A stretch of 39,270 nt of DNA from an uncultured Oscillospiraceae bacterium (GCA_900539425.1 UQBX01000022.1:1-39270); one strand, 5' to 3'. Counted from the first letter of the stretch, positions 7,528-16,520 are shown. Program-made: numbers and translations. The notes: generated from the letters alone by a model not told the origin.

Positions 7528-8492
7528 TTAATTTCATCATCCTCAGGATTGTCAGTAATAACAGCTTTTATAGCTGCTATTCCCACTTCAAGAATATCAT
7601 CCGTAGGCTCTTTGGTTGTAAGTCTCTGCATCCATAGACCGGGTGCGGATACTATCTTTACAAAAAGGTTATCATGCCTGCCGGCGTATCTTATGAACTC
7701 ATAGCAAATGCCCATGATAATGGGTAAAAACACGAGTTTTAATATTAACCACAAAATTCTTTCTGCGGCTATTACGGGAAAGATTTTTGCAATAATGGTG
7801 TAAAAAATTATACTGAAAATAAGAACTACAAAGATGAAAGAAGTTCCGCATCTTGGATGAAAACGAGTACACTTTTTTGCGTTTTCCACATTAAGATCAA
7901 GACCCGCTTCATAGCAGGCAATGGATTTATGCTCTGCTCCGTGATACATAAATAAACGTCTGACATCTTTCATACGGCTTACGGCGGCAATGTATATAAC
8001 GAAGATGATTATCTTCATTCCGCCTTCAATAAGCCCCTGAAAATTGGTAATAGCTCCGCCTGCCCATTCGTTTGCCTTATTAAAAACAAGAACAGGCAAA
8101 TAAAAGAAAAGAATAAACGCAAGAACAATTCCGAGCACCGAACCTATTGCCGCAACTGCGCTGACAAGCTTTTCGCCCATTTTATCATTGAGCCAGCGCT
8201 CAAATTTGCTCATGCTTTCCTCTTCAAAATCTTCCATACCCGAGACCTCGGCGGAATACATAAGGGTTTTATATCCCATTATCATTGATTCCACAAAACC
8301 GAAAATACCTCGGATTATGGGTATATTGAAGAATTTATTTTTATTTCTGAGAAGCTTTATTGTATGATACTCCGTAAGGATCTCTCCGTCCGGCTTGCGA
8401 ACGGCGGTTGCCATTCCGCGCGGACCCTGCATCATTACGCCCTCAATTAGGGCCTGCCCGCCTACGGAGGTCTTGTGAGTTTTTTTGCTCAT
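7524..8492 (-). CDS. DUF1385 membrane protein (YqhQ family)
   Basis: 322 residues matching the YqhQ/DUF1385 family: SVGGQALIEGVMMQGP near the N-terminus, then hydrophobic segments at about 120-150, 165-180, 218-245 and 250-270, and the conserved loop FMYHGAEHKSIACYEAGLDLNVENAKKCTRFHPRCGTSF, rich in His and Cys. The biochemical role is not established; the conserved His/Cys loop hints at metal or cofactor contact (inference). It is commonly linked to prmC and prfA in Bacillota. It overlaps prmC by 4 bases and begins 2 bases after the sensor-kinase stop. Confidence 0.9.
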   Translation of the reverse strand: MSKKTHKTSVGGQALIEGVMMQGPRGMATAVRKPDGEILTEYHTIKLLRNKNKFFNIPIIRGIFGFVESMIMGYKTLMYSAEVSGMEDFEEESMSKFERWLNDKMGEKLVSAVAAIGSVLGIVLAFILFFYLPVLVFNKANEWAGGAITNFQGLIEGGMKIIIFVIYIAAVSRMKDVRRLFMYHGAEHKSIACYEAGLDLNVENAKKCTRFHPRCGTSFIFVVLIFSIIFYTIIAKIFPVIAAERILWLILKLVFLPIIMGICYEFIRYAGRHDNLFVKIVSAPGLWMQRLTTKEPTDDILEVGIAAIKAVITDNPEDDEIK

Positions 8493-8494
8493 TA

Positions 8495-10033
8495 TTATTT
8501 ATCACCTTTCAGTGCTATATCTTCATCCGTTACCTGCTGCTGACCGGCAGAAGCCATAACTATCTCCTGCTGAGTAGGAACACTCTCAACGGGAAGATAT
8601 ATAGTTACAAGAGTACCTCTTCCCTCTTCGCTGTCTATCTCCAGCTTACCCTTGTGAAGATTTACTATTTCATTTGTAACGGCAAGGCCTATACCCGAGC
8701 CTCTTACCGAAACATTTGCTTTATAAAATTTATCAAAAACATGTGGCAGATCTTCTTTTGAAATTCCGCAGCCCTGATCAGCAATTGATATTTTTACTGC
8801 GGGCCCGCCGTTAAATTCTGAAAATTCGCCTTTTACGAATATTTTGCTTGGAGCGCGTGAATATTTAAGCGCGTTATCAAGAATATTCATGAACACCTGC
8901 TTGAGCCTGTTGGGGTCTGCGTTAGCAGGCGCCGCAAGTTCGGGAATACTGTATCTTACTTCTATTCCCTCTCTCATTGCTCTTTCGCAGAATGTGAAAA
9001 CCGTTTCGTCGAGCTCGGCAAAAATATCAGTTTTGACAAGCCTGAGTATCATTCTTCCGCTCTGAAGCCTGCTGAAATCAAGAAGCTCCTCAACAAAACC
9101 CTCAAGTCTGCCCGATTCTTTTACGATAACCTGCAGACCTTTTACGGTAAGTTCATCCTGCTGTATCTCCTTGCTGTAAAACAGCGTCTCCGCCCAACCT
9201 TTTATTGAAGTCAGCGGTGTTCTGAGTTCGTGGGAAATAGTGGATATGAAATCATTTTTCATTTTATCCGCTGTTGCAATCTCTGAAGCCATGGAATTAA
9301 TAGAATCACAGAGATTACCTATCTCGTCATCATACTTTTTCTCAATTCTGGCATCAAGATTTCCGCCTGCTATAAGTTTAGTGGTCTCTGTGATCTCCCT
9401 GATAGGAATGATAATAGACCTTATGAAAAACAGATTTGACAGCAATATTATGGCGAAAATAAACAGCACCAGCAGGAAAAGTATAACTATAATTGCGCCT
9501 ATCTGGGCATCAACCTCACCGATAGAGGTCATAACCCTGACTGCTCCCACATTTGTGCCGCGGGAATTTTGGATAACGCGTGAAAGAGCCATTATCTTAT
9601 CCCCGTCCTCAGTAATTCTGCCGATATACTCACCGGTTCCCTCACTGCTTGACATCGCCTCTGTGAAATCAGGCATATTGCTGTTTTCAACGAGAAATCC
9701 GTTTGATGAAGCTATAACTTCACCGTCATTGTTTATAACCCATACAGTGGTTTTGTCCTTATATGAATAGCTGTCAATAAATCCTGCCGCCGACGTTTCG
9801 AGCGACATACCGGAATCAAGATTTGTGGAAAAATACTCTACCGAATTGGCTGACGCACCGGATTCAAGGATATTCCTGACAGAACCGTAATAATAATTTT
9901 TGATAAAAACGCTTGCCGCAACGAATGCCGCAACCAAAAGGACCACAACAACAAGCAGAATATTCAGAAGATACCTTTTTGTGAGTCCGTCTATTCTGAG
10001 AATATGTAATTTTTGCGCAAGCTTATTTTTCAT
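8495..10033 (-). CDS. Two-component sensor histidine kinase with extracytoplasmic sensor domain
   Basis: 512 residues. TM1 is at about 21-44; an extracytoplasmic region (45-178) carries a PAS/Cache-like core (VWVINNDGEVIASS...IMALSRVI); TM2 is at about 179-204, HAMP at about 204-256 and HisKA at 258-325 with phosphoacceptor H268 in ISHELRTPL. The HATPase domain shows N (NILDNALKYS), G1 (DQGCGISKEDLPHVFDKFYK) and G2 (GSGIGLAV) boxes. The architecture is PhoR/WalK-like. It lies 18 bases after its response regulator gene. The sensed signal is unknown; the lipoprotein encoded first in the run is a candidate partner (inference). Confidence 0.93.
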   Translation of the reverse strand: MKNKLAQKLHILRIDGLTKRYLLNILLVVVVLLVAAFVAASVFIKNYYYGSVRNILESGASANSVEYFSTNLDSGMSLETSAAGFIDSYSYKDKTTVWVINNDGEVIASSNGFLVENSNMPDFTEAMSSSEGTGEYIGRITEDGDKIMALSRVIQNSRGTNVGAVRVMTSIGEVDAQIGAIIVILFLLVLFIFAIILLSNLFFIRSIIIPIREITETTKLIAGGNLDARIEKKYDDEIGNLCDSINSMASEIATADKMKNDFISTISHELRTPLTSIKGWAETLFYSKEIQQDELTVKGLQVIVKESGRLEGFVEELLDFSRLQSGRMILRLVKTDIFAELDETVFTFCERAMREGIEVRYSIPELAAPANADPNRLKQVFMNILDNALKYSRAPSKIFVKGEFSEFNGGPAVKISIADQGCGISKEDLPHVFDKFYKANVSVRGSGIGLAVTNEIVNLHKGKLEIDSEEGRGTLVTIYLPVESVPTQQEIVMASAGQQQVTDEDIALKGDK

Positions 10034-10051
10034 TTACAACTCTTCTTTTAA

Positions 10052-10765
10052 TTATTTTGAGGAAGTTATCCATTTATATCCGAGTCCCCATATAGTTACA
10101 AGCCTTGTGGGGGATGACGGATTGTCCTCCACCTTCATTCTGAGGCGGCGGATATTTACGTCAACAATCTTTTCATCGCCGTAGTAATTATCGCCCCAGA
10201 CCTGTTTAAGAATATTAGTTCTGCTCAAAGCGGCGTTGGGATTCTTAAAGAAATATTCTATGATCTGGAACTCTACCTGTGTAAGCTCAATAAGCTTACC
10301 CGCCTTTGAAAGCGTGCGGTTTCTGAGATTGAGCTCAAACTCATCAAGCGTTATTACATCAAGGGAAGCATCTGACTTTCTGAAGCCGCGCGTCATCTCA
10401 ACTCTGCGGTAAACGGCGTCAACTCTTGCCATAAGTTCACTGGGGGAAAACGGTTTTGTAACGTAATCGTCCGCCCCGACAAGAAGACCTGTTACCTTAT
10501 CCATTTCCTGCGTTTTAGCGGAAAGCATAATTATACCGAGATCTGAAGATCTTTTTCTAAGCTCCTTGCAGACAGTAAGTCCGTCTACCTCGGGCATCAT
10601 GATATCCAGTATGGCAACATCAAACGACGCTTCATCTCTTGAAAAAAGATCAAGGGCAACAGCACCGTTTTCAGCCTGCTCAACATCATAGCCGCTTCTG
10701 GTAAGATTGATCACTATAAATTCGCGGATCGATTCTTCGTCCTCGGCAACAAGCACCTTTTTCAT
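10052..10765 (-). CDS. OmpR/PhoB family response regulator
   Basis: 237 residues. The receiver domain has acidic pocket AEDEE (7-11), phosphoacceptor D54 (AILDIMMPEVDG) and conserved K104 (DDYVTKPF). The C-terminal winged helix (about 130-235) has the RxLxKxGKxIELTQVEFQIIEYF pattern and VDVNIRRLRMKVEDN. It should bind DNA as a dimer at direct repeats. The ATG at 10765 is 3 bases after the lipoprotein stop, and the AAGGAGA ribosome binding site overlaps the last lipoprotein codons, so the triad is translated together. It resembles VicR/PhoP-type regulators but cannot be assigned to one pathway. Confidence 0.95.
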   Translation of the reverse strand: MKKVLVAEDEESIREFIVINLTRSGYDVEQAENGAVALDLFSRDEASFDVAILDIMMPEVDGLTVCKELRKRSSDLGIIMLSAKTQEMDKVTGLLVGADDYVTKPFSPSELMARVDAVYRRVEMTRGFRKSDASLDVITLDEFELNLRNRTLSKAGKLIELTQVEFQIIEYFFKNPNAALSRTNILKQVWGDNYYGDEKIVDVNIRRLRMKVEDNPSSPTRLVTIWGLGYKWITSSK

Positions 10766-10768
10766 AGA

Positions 10769-12079
10769 CTATTCTCCTTTATCGGTTCTTATCATTGATT
10801 TAACGGACTGCACCGAAAAATCGGCGTTACCGCTTTCGCCTTCCTGCGCAAGATAAACATATCCTGAGCTTTCATCTATTTCGGAAAAGCCTTTATAAGC
10901 GGAAGAAGACGGATTATAATGAGCCTTTAGAACACACATTACCGAGAACAGCGAATTATCATTATCATCGGTAACGGTAAGAAGTGAACTTTCAGGCGAA
11001 TAAAGAACTTTTATTTCATCAAAATACTCATCGGGTATTATAAGCTGATACTGGTCTTTCTGCACAACGAGCGAATAGCACGCTGTTACAAGCACAGAGT
11101 CATTGTATTTATTCCATTCAACCGCCTTGACATCGGACGGAATATCATCCATCTGAACATCAGTGGGTATCTCGATTATACCGTCATCATCCACGTCGTC
11201 ACAGCTTATCATTGACGAACGCACAGTTGAACTTGTTGTTCCGTTTGAATAACTGTAAAACGGTGAAATGATAGTGTCATAGTAATCAGACCAATATATC
11301 ACTTCTGTGAGCATCTGCGTACCGTCGGACTTTACGGCGTCGGCATAAATATAGACCCTGTCTTCATCTACGTTGTACTGTATATCAGAATAATAACTGA
11401 TATGACCGTCCAGCTTTGTTCTGCCCAGAGTTTCTCTGCCGTTAAGAGAATACTCGTAAAGAGTGGCGGTGGAAGAAACACTGTCGCCTGATTCAATCGT
11501 AAAAGCAAGCATCTCGTTTACGGTATCAAGATCCATATCAACAGTTATACAATTATTAACAGTCAATTCTGATCCTATAGGCGAAAGAGAATATTCCCCG
11601 CTTAGATTCTGGGCATACACATAAAGAACGTGATTTACTGAATTGCTGATGACATCCCACAAAACTATGAACTCATTTACGCCGTCCCCCGTAAGGTCGG
11701 AAAACGAAATAGAGTAAACATCGGAATATTCGCTGTTTATATTATATACGACAGTCCATTTTCCGCCGACTTTATCTATGACAGCCATACTGCTTTTGCC
11801 GGGAGTTTTTTCAGCCTCATAGAAAACCACAGCCTCTTCGGCAGAATCTCCGTCCACATCAAAAAAGCTGTAAGCCGTTGTGAAATCACCCGCCGAAGGA
11901 GTTTTAAGAGAATATCCGCCGCTGACAAAAGATGACAGAGCATTCTGAACATCAGCGTCATCACCCTGGGGTGAAACGGGCGAGATAAGCTCGTCCACAG
12001 ATGAGGCAAGCCTGAATGAACAGCCGCTGAGAACTAACGACATAAGAACAACAACAGCGATTATTTTAATCCATTTCAA
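10769..12079 (-). CDS. Exported lipoprotein with FG-GAP/VCBS-like repeats, encoded with a two-component system
   Basis: 436 residues. A lipoprotein signal (VVVLMSLVLSGC, lipid cysteine C20) leads into a beta-rich domain with repeated Asp-rich turns: FFDVDGDSAEEAVVF, FSDLTGDGVNEFIVLWD, VDMDLDTVNEMLAF, DVDDDGIIEIPT. These resemble calcium-binding FG-GAP/VCBS beta-propeller blades. The start is TTG at 12079 with GGTGGTG 5 bases upstream; no ATG fits the signal peptide. It is the first gene of a tightly spaced triad with a response regulator and sensor kinase. A surface-anchored sensor accessory or envelope target is plausible but inferred; no catalytic motif is visible. Confidence 0.82.
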   Translation of the reverse strand: MKWIKIIAVVVLMSLVLSGCSFRLASSVDELISPVSPQGDDADVQNALSSFVSGGYSLKTPSAGDFTTAYSFFDVDGDSAEEAVVFYEAEKTPGKSSMAVIDKVGGKWTVVYNINSEYSDVYSISFSDLTGDGVNEFIVLWDVISNSVNHVLYVYAQNLSGEYSLSPIGSELTVNNCITVDMDLDTVNEMLAFTIESGDSVSSTATLYEYSLNGRETLGRTKLDGHISYYSDIQYNVDEDRVYIYADAVKSDGTQMLTEVIYWSDYYDTIISPFYSYSNGTTSSTVRSSMISCDDVDDDGIIEIPTDVQMDDIPSDVKAVEWNKYNDSVLVTACYSLVVQKDQYQLIIPDEYFDEIKVLYSPESSLLTVTDDNDNSLFSVMCVLKAHYNPSSSAYKGFSEIDESSGYVYLAQEGESGNADFSVQSVKSMIRTDKGE

Positions 12080-12097
12080 GCTTTCACCACCACATCA

Positions 12098-12113
12098 AGG
12101 CGCATATACGCCT
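12098..12113 (-). repeat. Small inverted repeat in the lipoprotein leader
   Basis: AGGCG (12098-12102) and CGCCT (12109-12113) form a 5-bp hairpin with a 6-base loop, about 20 bases upstream of the lipoprotein start codon. A similar AGGC-GTAT-GCCT element is at 17876-17887 before the BMP lipoprotein gene. Role unknown. Confidence 0.3.
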
Positions 12114-12121
12114 AATAATCC

Positions 12122-12201
12122 ATTATATTTGTAATATTATATCATTAAATAATTACAAAATAAACATCTTTTTTATATATTTCTATAATAAATATTACAA
12201 A
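12122..12201 (-). promoter_or_regulatory. Candidate promoter and octamer dyads of the lipoprotein-TCS operon
   Basis: On the minus strand a -10 TATAAT (12136-12141) has a weak -35 TTTATT 17 bases away (12159-12164); a second TATAAT is at 12122-12127. The octamer TTTGTAAT/ATTACAAA occurs three times, at 12128-12135, 12152-12159 (opposite orientation, flanking the first -10) and 12194-12201. The pair at 12127-12138 and 12191-12202 extends to 12 identical inverted bases. These may be regulator sites, but the DNA is extremely AT-rich. Confidence 0.35.
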
Positions 12202-12247
12202 TTTAGTTATAATTTAATATGAATATTTACCAAAATTGAAACACATA

Positions 12248-12292
12248 TAAAAAAGCCGCCCTGTTTTATTATCAAAGATTAAAACAGAGCGG
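12248..12292 (-). terminator. Intrinsic terminator after hpt
   Basis: The minus-strand RNA has a 13-bp stem (arms 12280-12292 and 12256-12268, one U-G wobble) with an 11-base loop, followed by C and a U run (12248-12255). It lies just beyond the hpt stop and ends the purine salvage run. Confidence 0.93.
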
Positions 12293-12310
12293 TTATTATT
12301 TAATAATTAT

Positions 12311-12850
12311 TTATTTTTCGTAAATGCTGCGCTTTAAAGCCCCAATATAAGGGAGATTTCTGTACTTTTGGTCATAATCGAGTCCGTATCCAACAACAAA
12401 CTCATCAGGTACGCTGCATCCTACATAATCAGGAGTAATATCCGCAACACGCCTTTCAGGCTTATCAAGCAGGGTTACGATGCTGATTGACTTTGCTCCA
12501 CGTGTTTTAAGAATATCTGAAACGTATTTAAGAGTTCTGCCGCTGTCAAGAATATCCTCAACTATAAGCACATCACAGCCATTGAGGTCAATATCAATAT
12601 CTTTTGTAATCTTAACTCTGCCGGTGGACTCTGTGCCGCTTCCATAGGAAGAAACGGACATAAAATCTATACCCATTGGCAGTTCGATATGACGGACAAG
12701 ATCCGTCATAAAGAATACACAGCCCTTTAAAATGCCGAGCACAAGCAGATTTTTACCTTCGAAATCTTTTGTTATCTGTTTACCGAGTCTCTCATTAATC
12801 TGCCTGAGTTCATCCTCGGAAACAAGAATTTTTTCAACATCATTATGCAT
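12311..12850 (-). CDS. hpt: Hypoxanthine phosphoribosyltransferase
   Basis: 179 residues, the usual length. The PRPP-binding motif VLIVEDILDSGRTL spans 94-107; other HPRT features are GILKGCVFFMTDLVR (39-53), SSYGSGTESTGRVKI (67-81) and the late D(Y)VG..VPDEFVVGYGLDY segment that contacts the purine. The enzyme joins PRPP to hypoxanthine or guanine, giving IMP or GMP. AGGAAAG precedes ATG 12850. It follows the second permease gene by 3 bases and is the last gene of the xpt-transporter-hpt run, supporting purines as the cargo of the transporter. Confidence 0.96.
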   Translation of the reverse strand: MHNDVEKILVSEDELRQINERLGKQITKDFEGKNLLVLGILKGCVFFMTDLVRHIELPMGIDFMSVSSYGSGTESTGRVKITKDIDIDLNGCDVLIVEDILDSGRTLKYVSDILKTRGAKSISIVTLLDKPERRVADITPDYVGCSVPDEFVVGYGLDYDQKYRNLPYIGALKRSIYEK

Positions 12851-12853
12851 AGG

Positions 12854-13840
12854 TTATCTTTCCTCTCTGAAGTATGACAGACCGAGCGATGCCGGGCCCT
12901 GATTTTCCTTTTTCTTTCTCATTGAGCCGATAATCAGCACGATGATAGTTACAACATAGGGCAGCATCTGGGCTATGAATGAATTAATGTTCCAGCCGAG
13001 AACGCTGGGCACATAGTTGTATGCCCAATAGCAGAAGCCGAAGATATATGAGCCCCATATAAGGTTTATGGGTTTCCATGTTGCGAATATAACAAGCGCA
13101 ACGGAAAGCCAAGCAAGCGCTTCAATGGCATCTCCTGCGGCAGTTGCCCATGTACCGTAATTGTAATCAAGCACATAATAAACTCCGCCGAGGCCTGTAA
13201 TGCCTGAACCTATACAGGTGGCAAGATATTTATATTTTGTAACATTTATACCGGCAGCGTCTGCGGTGGCGGGAGATTCTCCGATAGCACGCAGGTTAAG
13301 ACCGGCTTTAGTTTTATTTAGGAACAGTGTGGCGGCGATTGCAATGATGATTACAAGATACATCATAAAGCCGTAGGAAAAGAATACTTGTCCGAAGCCT
13401 TTGCTGAGAGCGCCGAATATCTTAAATGAAAATACCTCATTCGCAAAATCGGCTTTTGTTGATGTTGAGCCCTCGGGGATAATGAAAGTACCTACAAACT
13501 TTGAAAGACCGACACCGAAAATGGTAAGGGTAAGACCTGTAATATTCTGATTTACTCTTAATGTAGTTGTAAGCAGACTGTAAAGCGCGCCGGCAATGAA
13601 TGAAGCAAGGAAAGCGCAGCCCAATCCGATTATTATTATCACAACGGCATTTGGATTATCGGTATTCGTTTGGTAAAGATAGGCTCCTGAGAAACCGAAG
13701 GCCGCACCGATACACATAATACCGGGAGTACCAAGGTTGAGGTTGCCCGCTTTTTCAGTTAAGGTCTCGCCTATTGCGCCGTACATAATTACGGAGCCGA
13801 AAATCACAGTTCTGGTAAGCCAAACAATCAAATTTTCCAT
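12854..13840 (-). CDS. ABC transporter permease, BMP/nucleoside type (YufQ/NupQ-like)
   Basis: 328 residues with about eight to nine hydrophobic segments and the BPD_transp_2 family pattern: GAIGETLTEKAGNLNLGTPGIMCIGA (21-46), TLRVNQNITGLTLTIFGVGLS, LRAIGESPATADAAGINVTKYK (cytoplasmic EAA-like loop contacting the ATPase) and GSGITGLGGVYYVL. It pairs with the permease encoded upstream to form the membrane channel of a nucleoside importer. AAGGAGGG lies 6 bases before the ATG at 13840. The short C-terminal tail (MRKKKENQ...) is cytoplasmic. Confidence 0.92.
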   Translation of the reverse strand: MENLIVWLTRTVIFGSVIMYGAIGETLTEKAGNLNLGTPGIMCIGAAFGFSGAYLYQTNTDNPNAVVIIIIGLGCAFLASFIAGALYSLLTTTLRVNQNITGLTLTIFGVGLSKFVGTFIIPEGSTSTKADFANEVFSFKIFGALSKGFGQVFFSYGFMMYLVIIIAIAATLFLNKTKAGLNLRAIGESPATADAAGINVTKYKYLATCIGSGITGLGGVYYVLDYNYGTWATAAGDAIEALAWLSVALVIFATWKPINLIWGSYIFGFCYWAYNYVPSVLGWNINSFIAQMLPYVVTIIVLIIGSMRKKKENQGPASLGLSYFREER

Positions 13841-13852
13841 AGACGACCCTCC

Positions 13853-14956
13853 TTATGCGTTCTTCTTGCGGAAATTCAGTTTATAATTGATAAAGAATTC
13901 CGCGCCGATAACAAAGAACAAAACTATACCGATAACGATCTGGGAAGCCGAGGAATCAAAAGCGTCATTTGAATTTGCAATAAGATTCGTACCTCTTTCA
14001 AGCACGACTATGAAAAGTGAAATAAACACCATCTGAAGCGTGTTGAATTTCGCAAGCCAGGCAACGATGATAGCCGTGAATCCGTAGCCGCCGCCCGTTG
14101 TGCCTGAAGAAATGGAATGATCCTGACCGGCAACGGTAAGAAAGCCGCAGACACCGCATATAGCGCCTGACATAAGCATTGTTCTGATGATTACCTTACT
14201 AACATTTATACCTGCATATCTTGCGGTATTTATTGATTCGCCGACAACGGCTATCTCATATCCGTGCTTTGTTTTCTTGAGGTAAAGGAAAACGAGCACT
14301 GTGAGAACAAGGACAACAATTACGTTGAGTGCCCACGAAGTATCAAACAAATCGGGCAGATAACCCGCTTTAGTAGCTCTGTTTATCTTTCCGAGTGATG
14401 ACGCGGAGCCTTTCCACTTATCATAGAAGAAATCTACAAGTTTGATTACAACATAGTTCATCATAAGTGTAAACAGAGTTTCGTTTGTATTGAACTTAGC
14501 CTTGAACAGAGCCGGAAGAAAGCCGACAAACGCACCCGCCGCTACAGCTGCAACTATCATTACTACAAACAGCAGCCAAGACGGAAGCGATGTTGAGCAA
14601 TAGACCATAACTATCGCTGTTGCAAGGCCGCCTGCAAGGAGCTGGCCCTCGGCGCCGATATTCCAAAATTTCATTTTGAAAGCAGGCGCAAGAGCAACCG
14701 CTATACAAAGCAGTTTTGCACTGTAAATAAGTGTGCTTGAAAGATAGATCTTATTGCCGAAAGCGCCTTTAATCATAGTAGAATAAAGCTCTATAGGGCT
14801 GATATCGATAACTAATTTCATAAATACGGCAACAGTGATAAGACCAAGCACAAGCGCGATACCGCGGTAACCCCATGCTTTCAGCTGGGAAACATTTTCT
14901 TTTTTTGTGAGTCTTACTAAAGGCTCCTTAACTTTTGCAGATGTTTCGTTTTGCAT
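13853..14956 (-). CDS. ABC transporter permease, BMP/nucleoside type (YufP/NupP-like)
   Basis: 367 residues, polytopic, BPD_transp_2 family: FKMKFWNIGAEGQLLAGGL, the ATPase-contact loop EIAVVGESINTARYAGINVSK, and GAICGVCGFLTVAGQDHSIS with a glycine-rich GTTGGGYGFTAI. It is the larger of the two permeases. I prefer ATG 14956, because AGGAGG is 10 bases upstream of it but only 1 base from the ATG at 14965; the latter would overlap the ATPase stop as ATGA. Encoded between the ATPase and the second permease, so a complete importer is present. Confidence 0.92.
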   Translation of the reverse strand: MQNETSAKVKEPLVRLTKKENVSQLKAWGYRGIALVLGLITVAVFMKLVIDISPIELYSTMIKGAFGNKIYLSSTLIYSAKLLCIAVALAPAFKMKFWNIGAEGQLLAGGLATAIVMVYCSTSLPSWLLFVVMIVAAVAAGAFVGFLPALFKAKFNTNETLFTLMMNYVVIKLVDFFYDKWKGSASSLGKINRATKAGYLPDLFDTSWALNVIVVLVLTVLVFLYLKKTKHGYEIAVVGESINTARYAGINVSKVIIRTMLMSGAICGVCGFLTVAGQDHSISSGTTGGGYGFTAIIVAWLAKFNTLQMVFISLFIVVLERGTNLIANSNDAFDSSASQIVIGIVLFFVIGAEFFINYKLNFRKKNA

Positions 14957-14961
14957 CGCAC

Positions 14962-16485
14962 TCATACCTCCTCTCTCATGTTTGTCATCAAAAGACCTAT
15001 CTCATCCTTTGTGGCAGTTCTGGTATCAACTATGCCGTTTACCTTGCCGCCGCAAAGAACCATTATCTTATCAGTGAGCTCAAGAAGAACATCTAAATCC
15101 TCACCAACATAAATGACCGCTGTGCCTTTTTTCTTTTCGTCATTCAAAATATTGTAAATGGCGTAAGAAGTGTTGATATCAAGGCCGCGGACTGCATAAG
15201 CCGTCATAAGAACTGACGGTGAGCCTGAAATTTCTCTGCCTACAAGTACTTTCTGAACATTTCCGCCTGAAAGCTGCCTTACAGGAGTATTTATATCAGG
15301 TGTATTTACACCGAGATCTTCTTTGATTTTTTCCGCAAGTTTTCTGGGCTCTTTCTTTGAAATAATCATTCCGCCCTTATCATACGAACGCAGGAGCATA
15401 TTTCCCGTCATACCCATTGAACCGACAAGGCCCATACCGAGCCTGTCCTCAGGGACGAAAGAAAGAGAAACGCCCAGATTGCGTATAGCTTTCGGAGTTT
15501 TACCGACAAGCTGCTGTTCCTCACCGTCCGGAGGATAATACATGATACTGCTGCCGTTCATTGTTTTCTGAAGGCCGGCAACGGATTCAAGAAGTTCTTT
15601 CTGACCGCATCCCGAAATGCCTGCTATACCGAGTATTTCGCCGCTGTTTGCGGTAAACGAAACATTATCAAGCACAAGGACGCCGTCGCTGTTTTTAACG
15701 GAGAGGTTTTTAACCTCAAGCCTTTTCTGAGGATTAACGGGCTCATCACGTTTTATATTGAGCTCTACTTTCTTGCCTACCATCATCTCGGTAAGAAGTT
15801 CCTCATTGGCATCTTTCGTTTCAACCGTGCCTACGTACTCCCCTTTTCTCAGGATTGCAACACGGTCTGAAACCTCAAGAACTTCATTTAATTTATGAGT
15901 TATAATTACTACGGATTTACCGTCATCCCTCATGCTCTTGATAACTTTAAAAAGTTTCTGCGTTTCCTGCGGCGTTAAAACGGCGGTAGGTTCATCCAGT
16001 ATAAGAATATCTGCACCGCGGTAAAGCGCTTTAACTATTTCAAGAGTCTGCTTTTGGGAAACGGACATTGCATAGACTTTTTGATTGGTGTCTATCTCAA
16101 AACCGTATTTATTGCATATTCCTTTTATTTTTGAAGATATTGCTTTTTTATTGTATTTTTCTTTTTTATCAAGTCCCAGCGCAACATTTTCAGTTGCGTT
16201 GAAAACATCAACAAGCTTGAAATGCTGGTGAATCATACCGATTCCAAGGTCATACGCATCTTTCGGAGAACGTATTGACACTTCTTTTGAATCCACAAAA
16301 ATCCTGCCCTCATCAGGAAGATAAATTCCCGAGAGCATATTCATAAGCGTTGTTTTTCCGCTGCCGTTTTCACCGAGCAGTGAAAGTATTTCCCCGCGGC
16401 GGATATCAAGAGTAACATCTTTATTTGCAACAACGCTGCCGAAAGTTTTTGTGAGATTTTTAAGCTGAACGGCAATCTGTTCCAA
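14962..16485 (-). CDS. ABC transporter ATP-binding protein, BMP/nucleoside type (YufO/NupO-like)
   Basis: 507 residues with two ABC domains, as in sugar/nucleoside importers. Domain 1 has Walker A GENGSGKTT (38-46), a signature-like SVSQKQ and Walker B ILILDEPTAVL. Domain 2 has the relaxed P-loop GISGCGQKEL, signature LSGGNVQK and a degenerate Walker B (SVLMTAYAVRGLD, lacking the usual acidic pair), as is common for the second half in this family. An ATG exists at 16506 but has no ribosome binding site, whereas AAGGAG (16493-16498) is 7 bases before an in-frame TTG at 16485, so I chose TTG; the extra seven residues are possible. A strong hairpin precedes the gene. Confidence 0.93.
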   Translation of the reverse strand: MEQIAVQLKNLTKTFGSVVANKDVTLDIRRGEILSLLGENGSGKTTLMNMLSGIYLPDEGRIFVDSKEVSIRSPKDAYDLGIGMIHQHFKLVDVFNATENVALGLDKKEKYNKKAISSKIKGICNKYGFEIDTNQKVYAMSVSQKQTLEIVKALYRGADILILDEPTAVLTPQETQKLFKVIKSMRDDGKSVVIITHKLNEVLEVSDRVAILRKGEYVGTVETKDANEELLTEMMVGKKVELNIKRDEPVNPQKRLEVKNLSVKNSDGVLVLDNVSFTANSGEILGIAGISGCGQKELLESVAGLQKTMNGSSIMYYPPDGEEQQLVGKTPKAIRNLGVSLSFVPEDRLGMGLVGSMGMTGNMLLRSYDKGGMIISKKEPRKLAEKIKEDLGVNTPDINTPVRQLSGGNVQKVLVGREISGSPSVLMTAYAVRGLDINTSYAIYNILNDEKKKGTAVIYVGEDLDVLLELTDKIMVLCGGKVNGIVDTRTATKDEIGLLMTNMREEV

Positions 16486-16520
16486 AATATCGCTCCTTTT
16501 CACCATCTTTATAAAACCAA

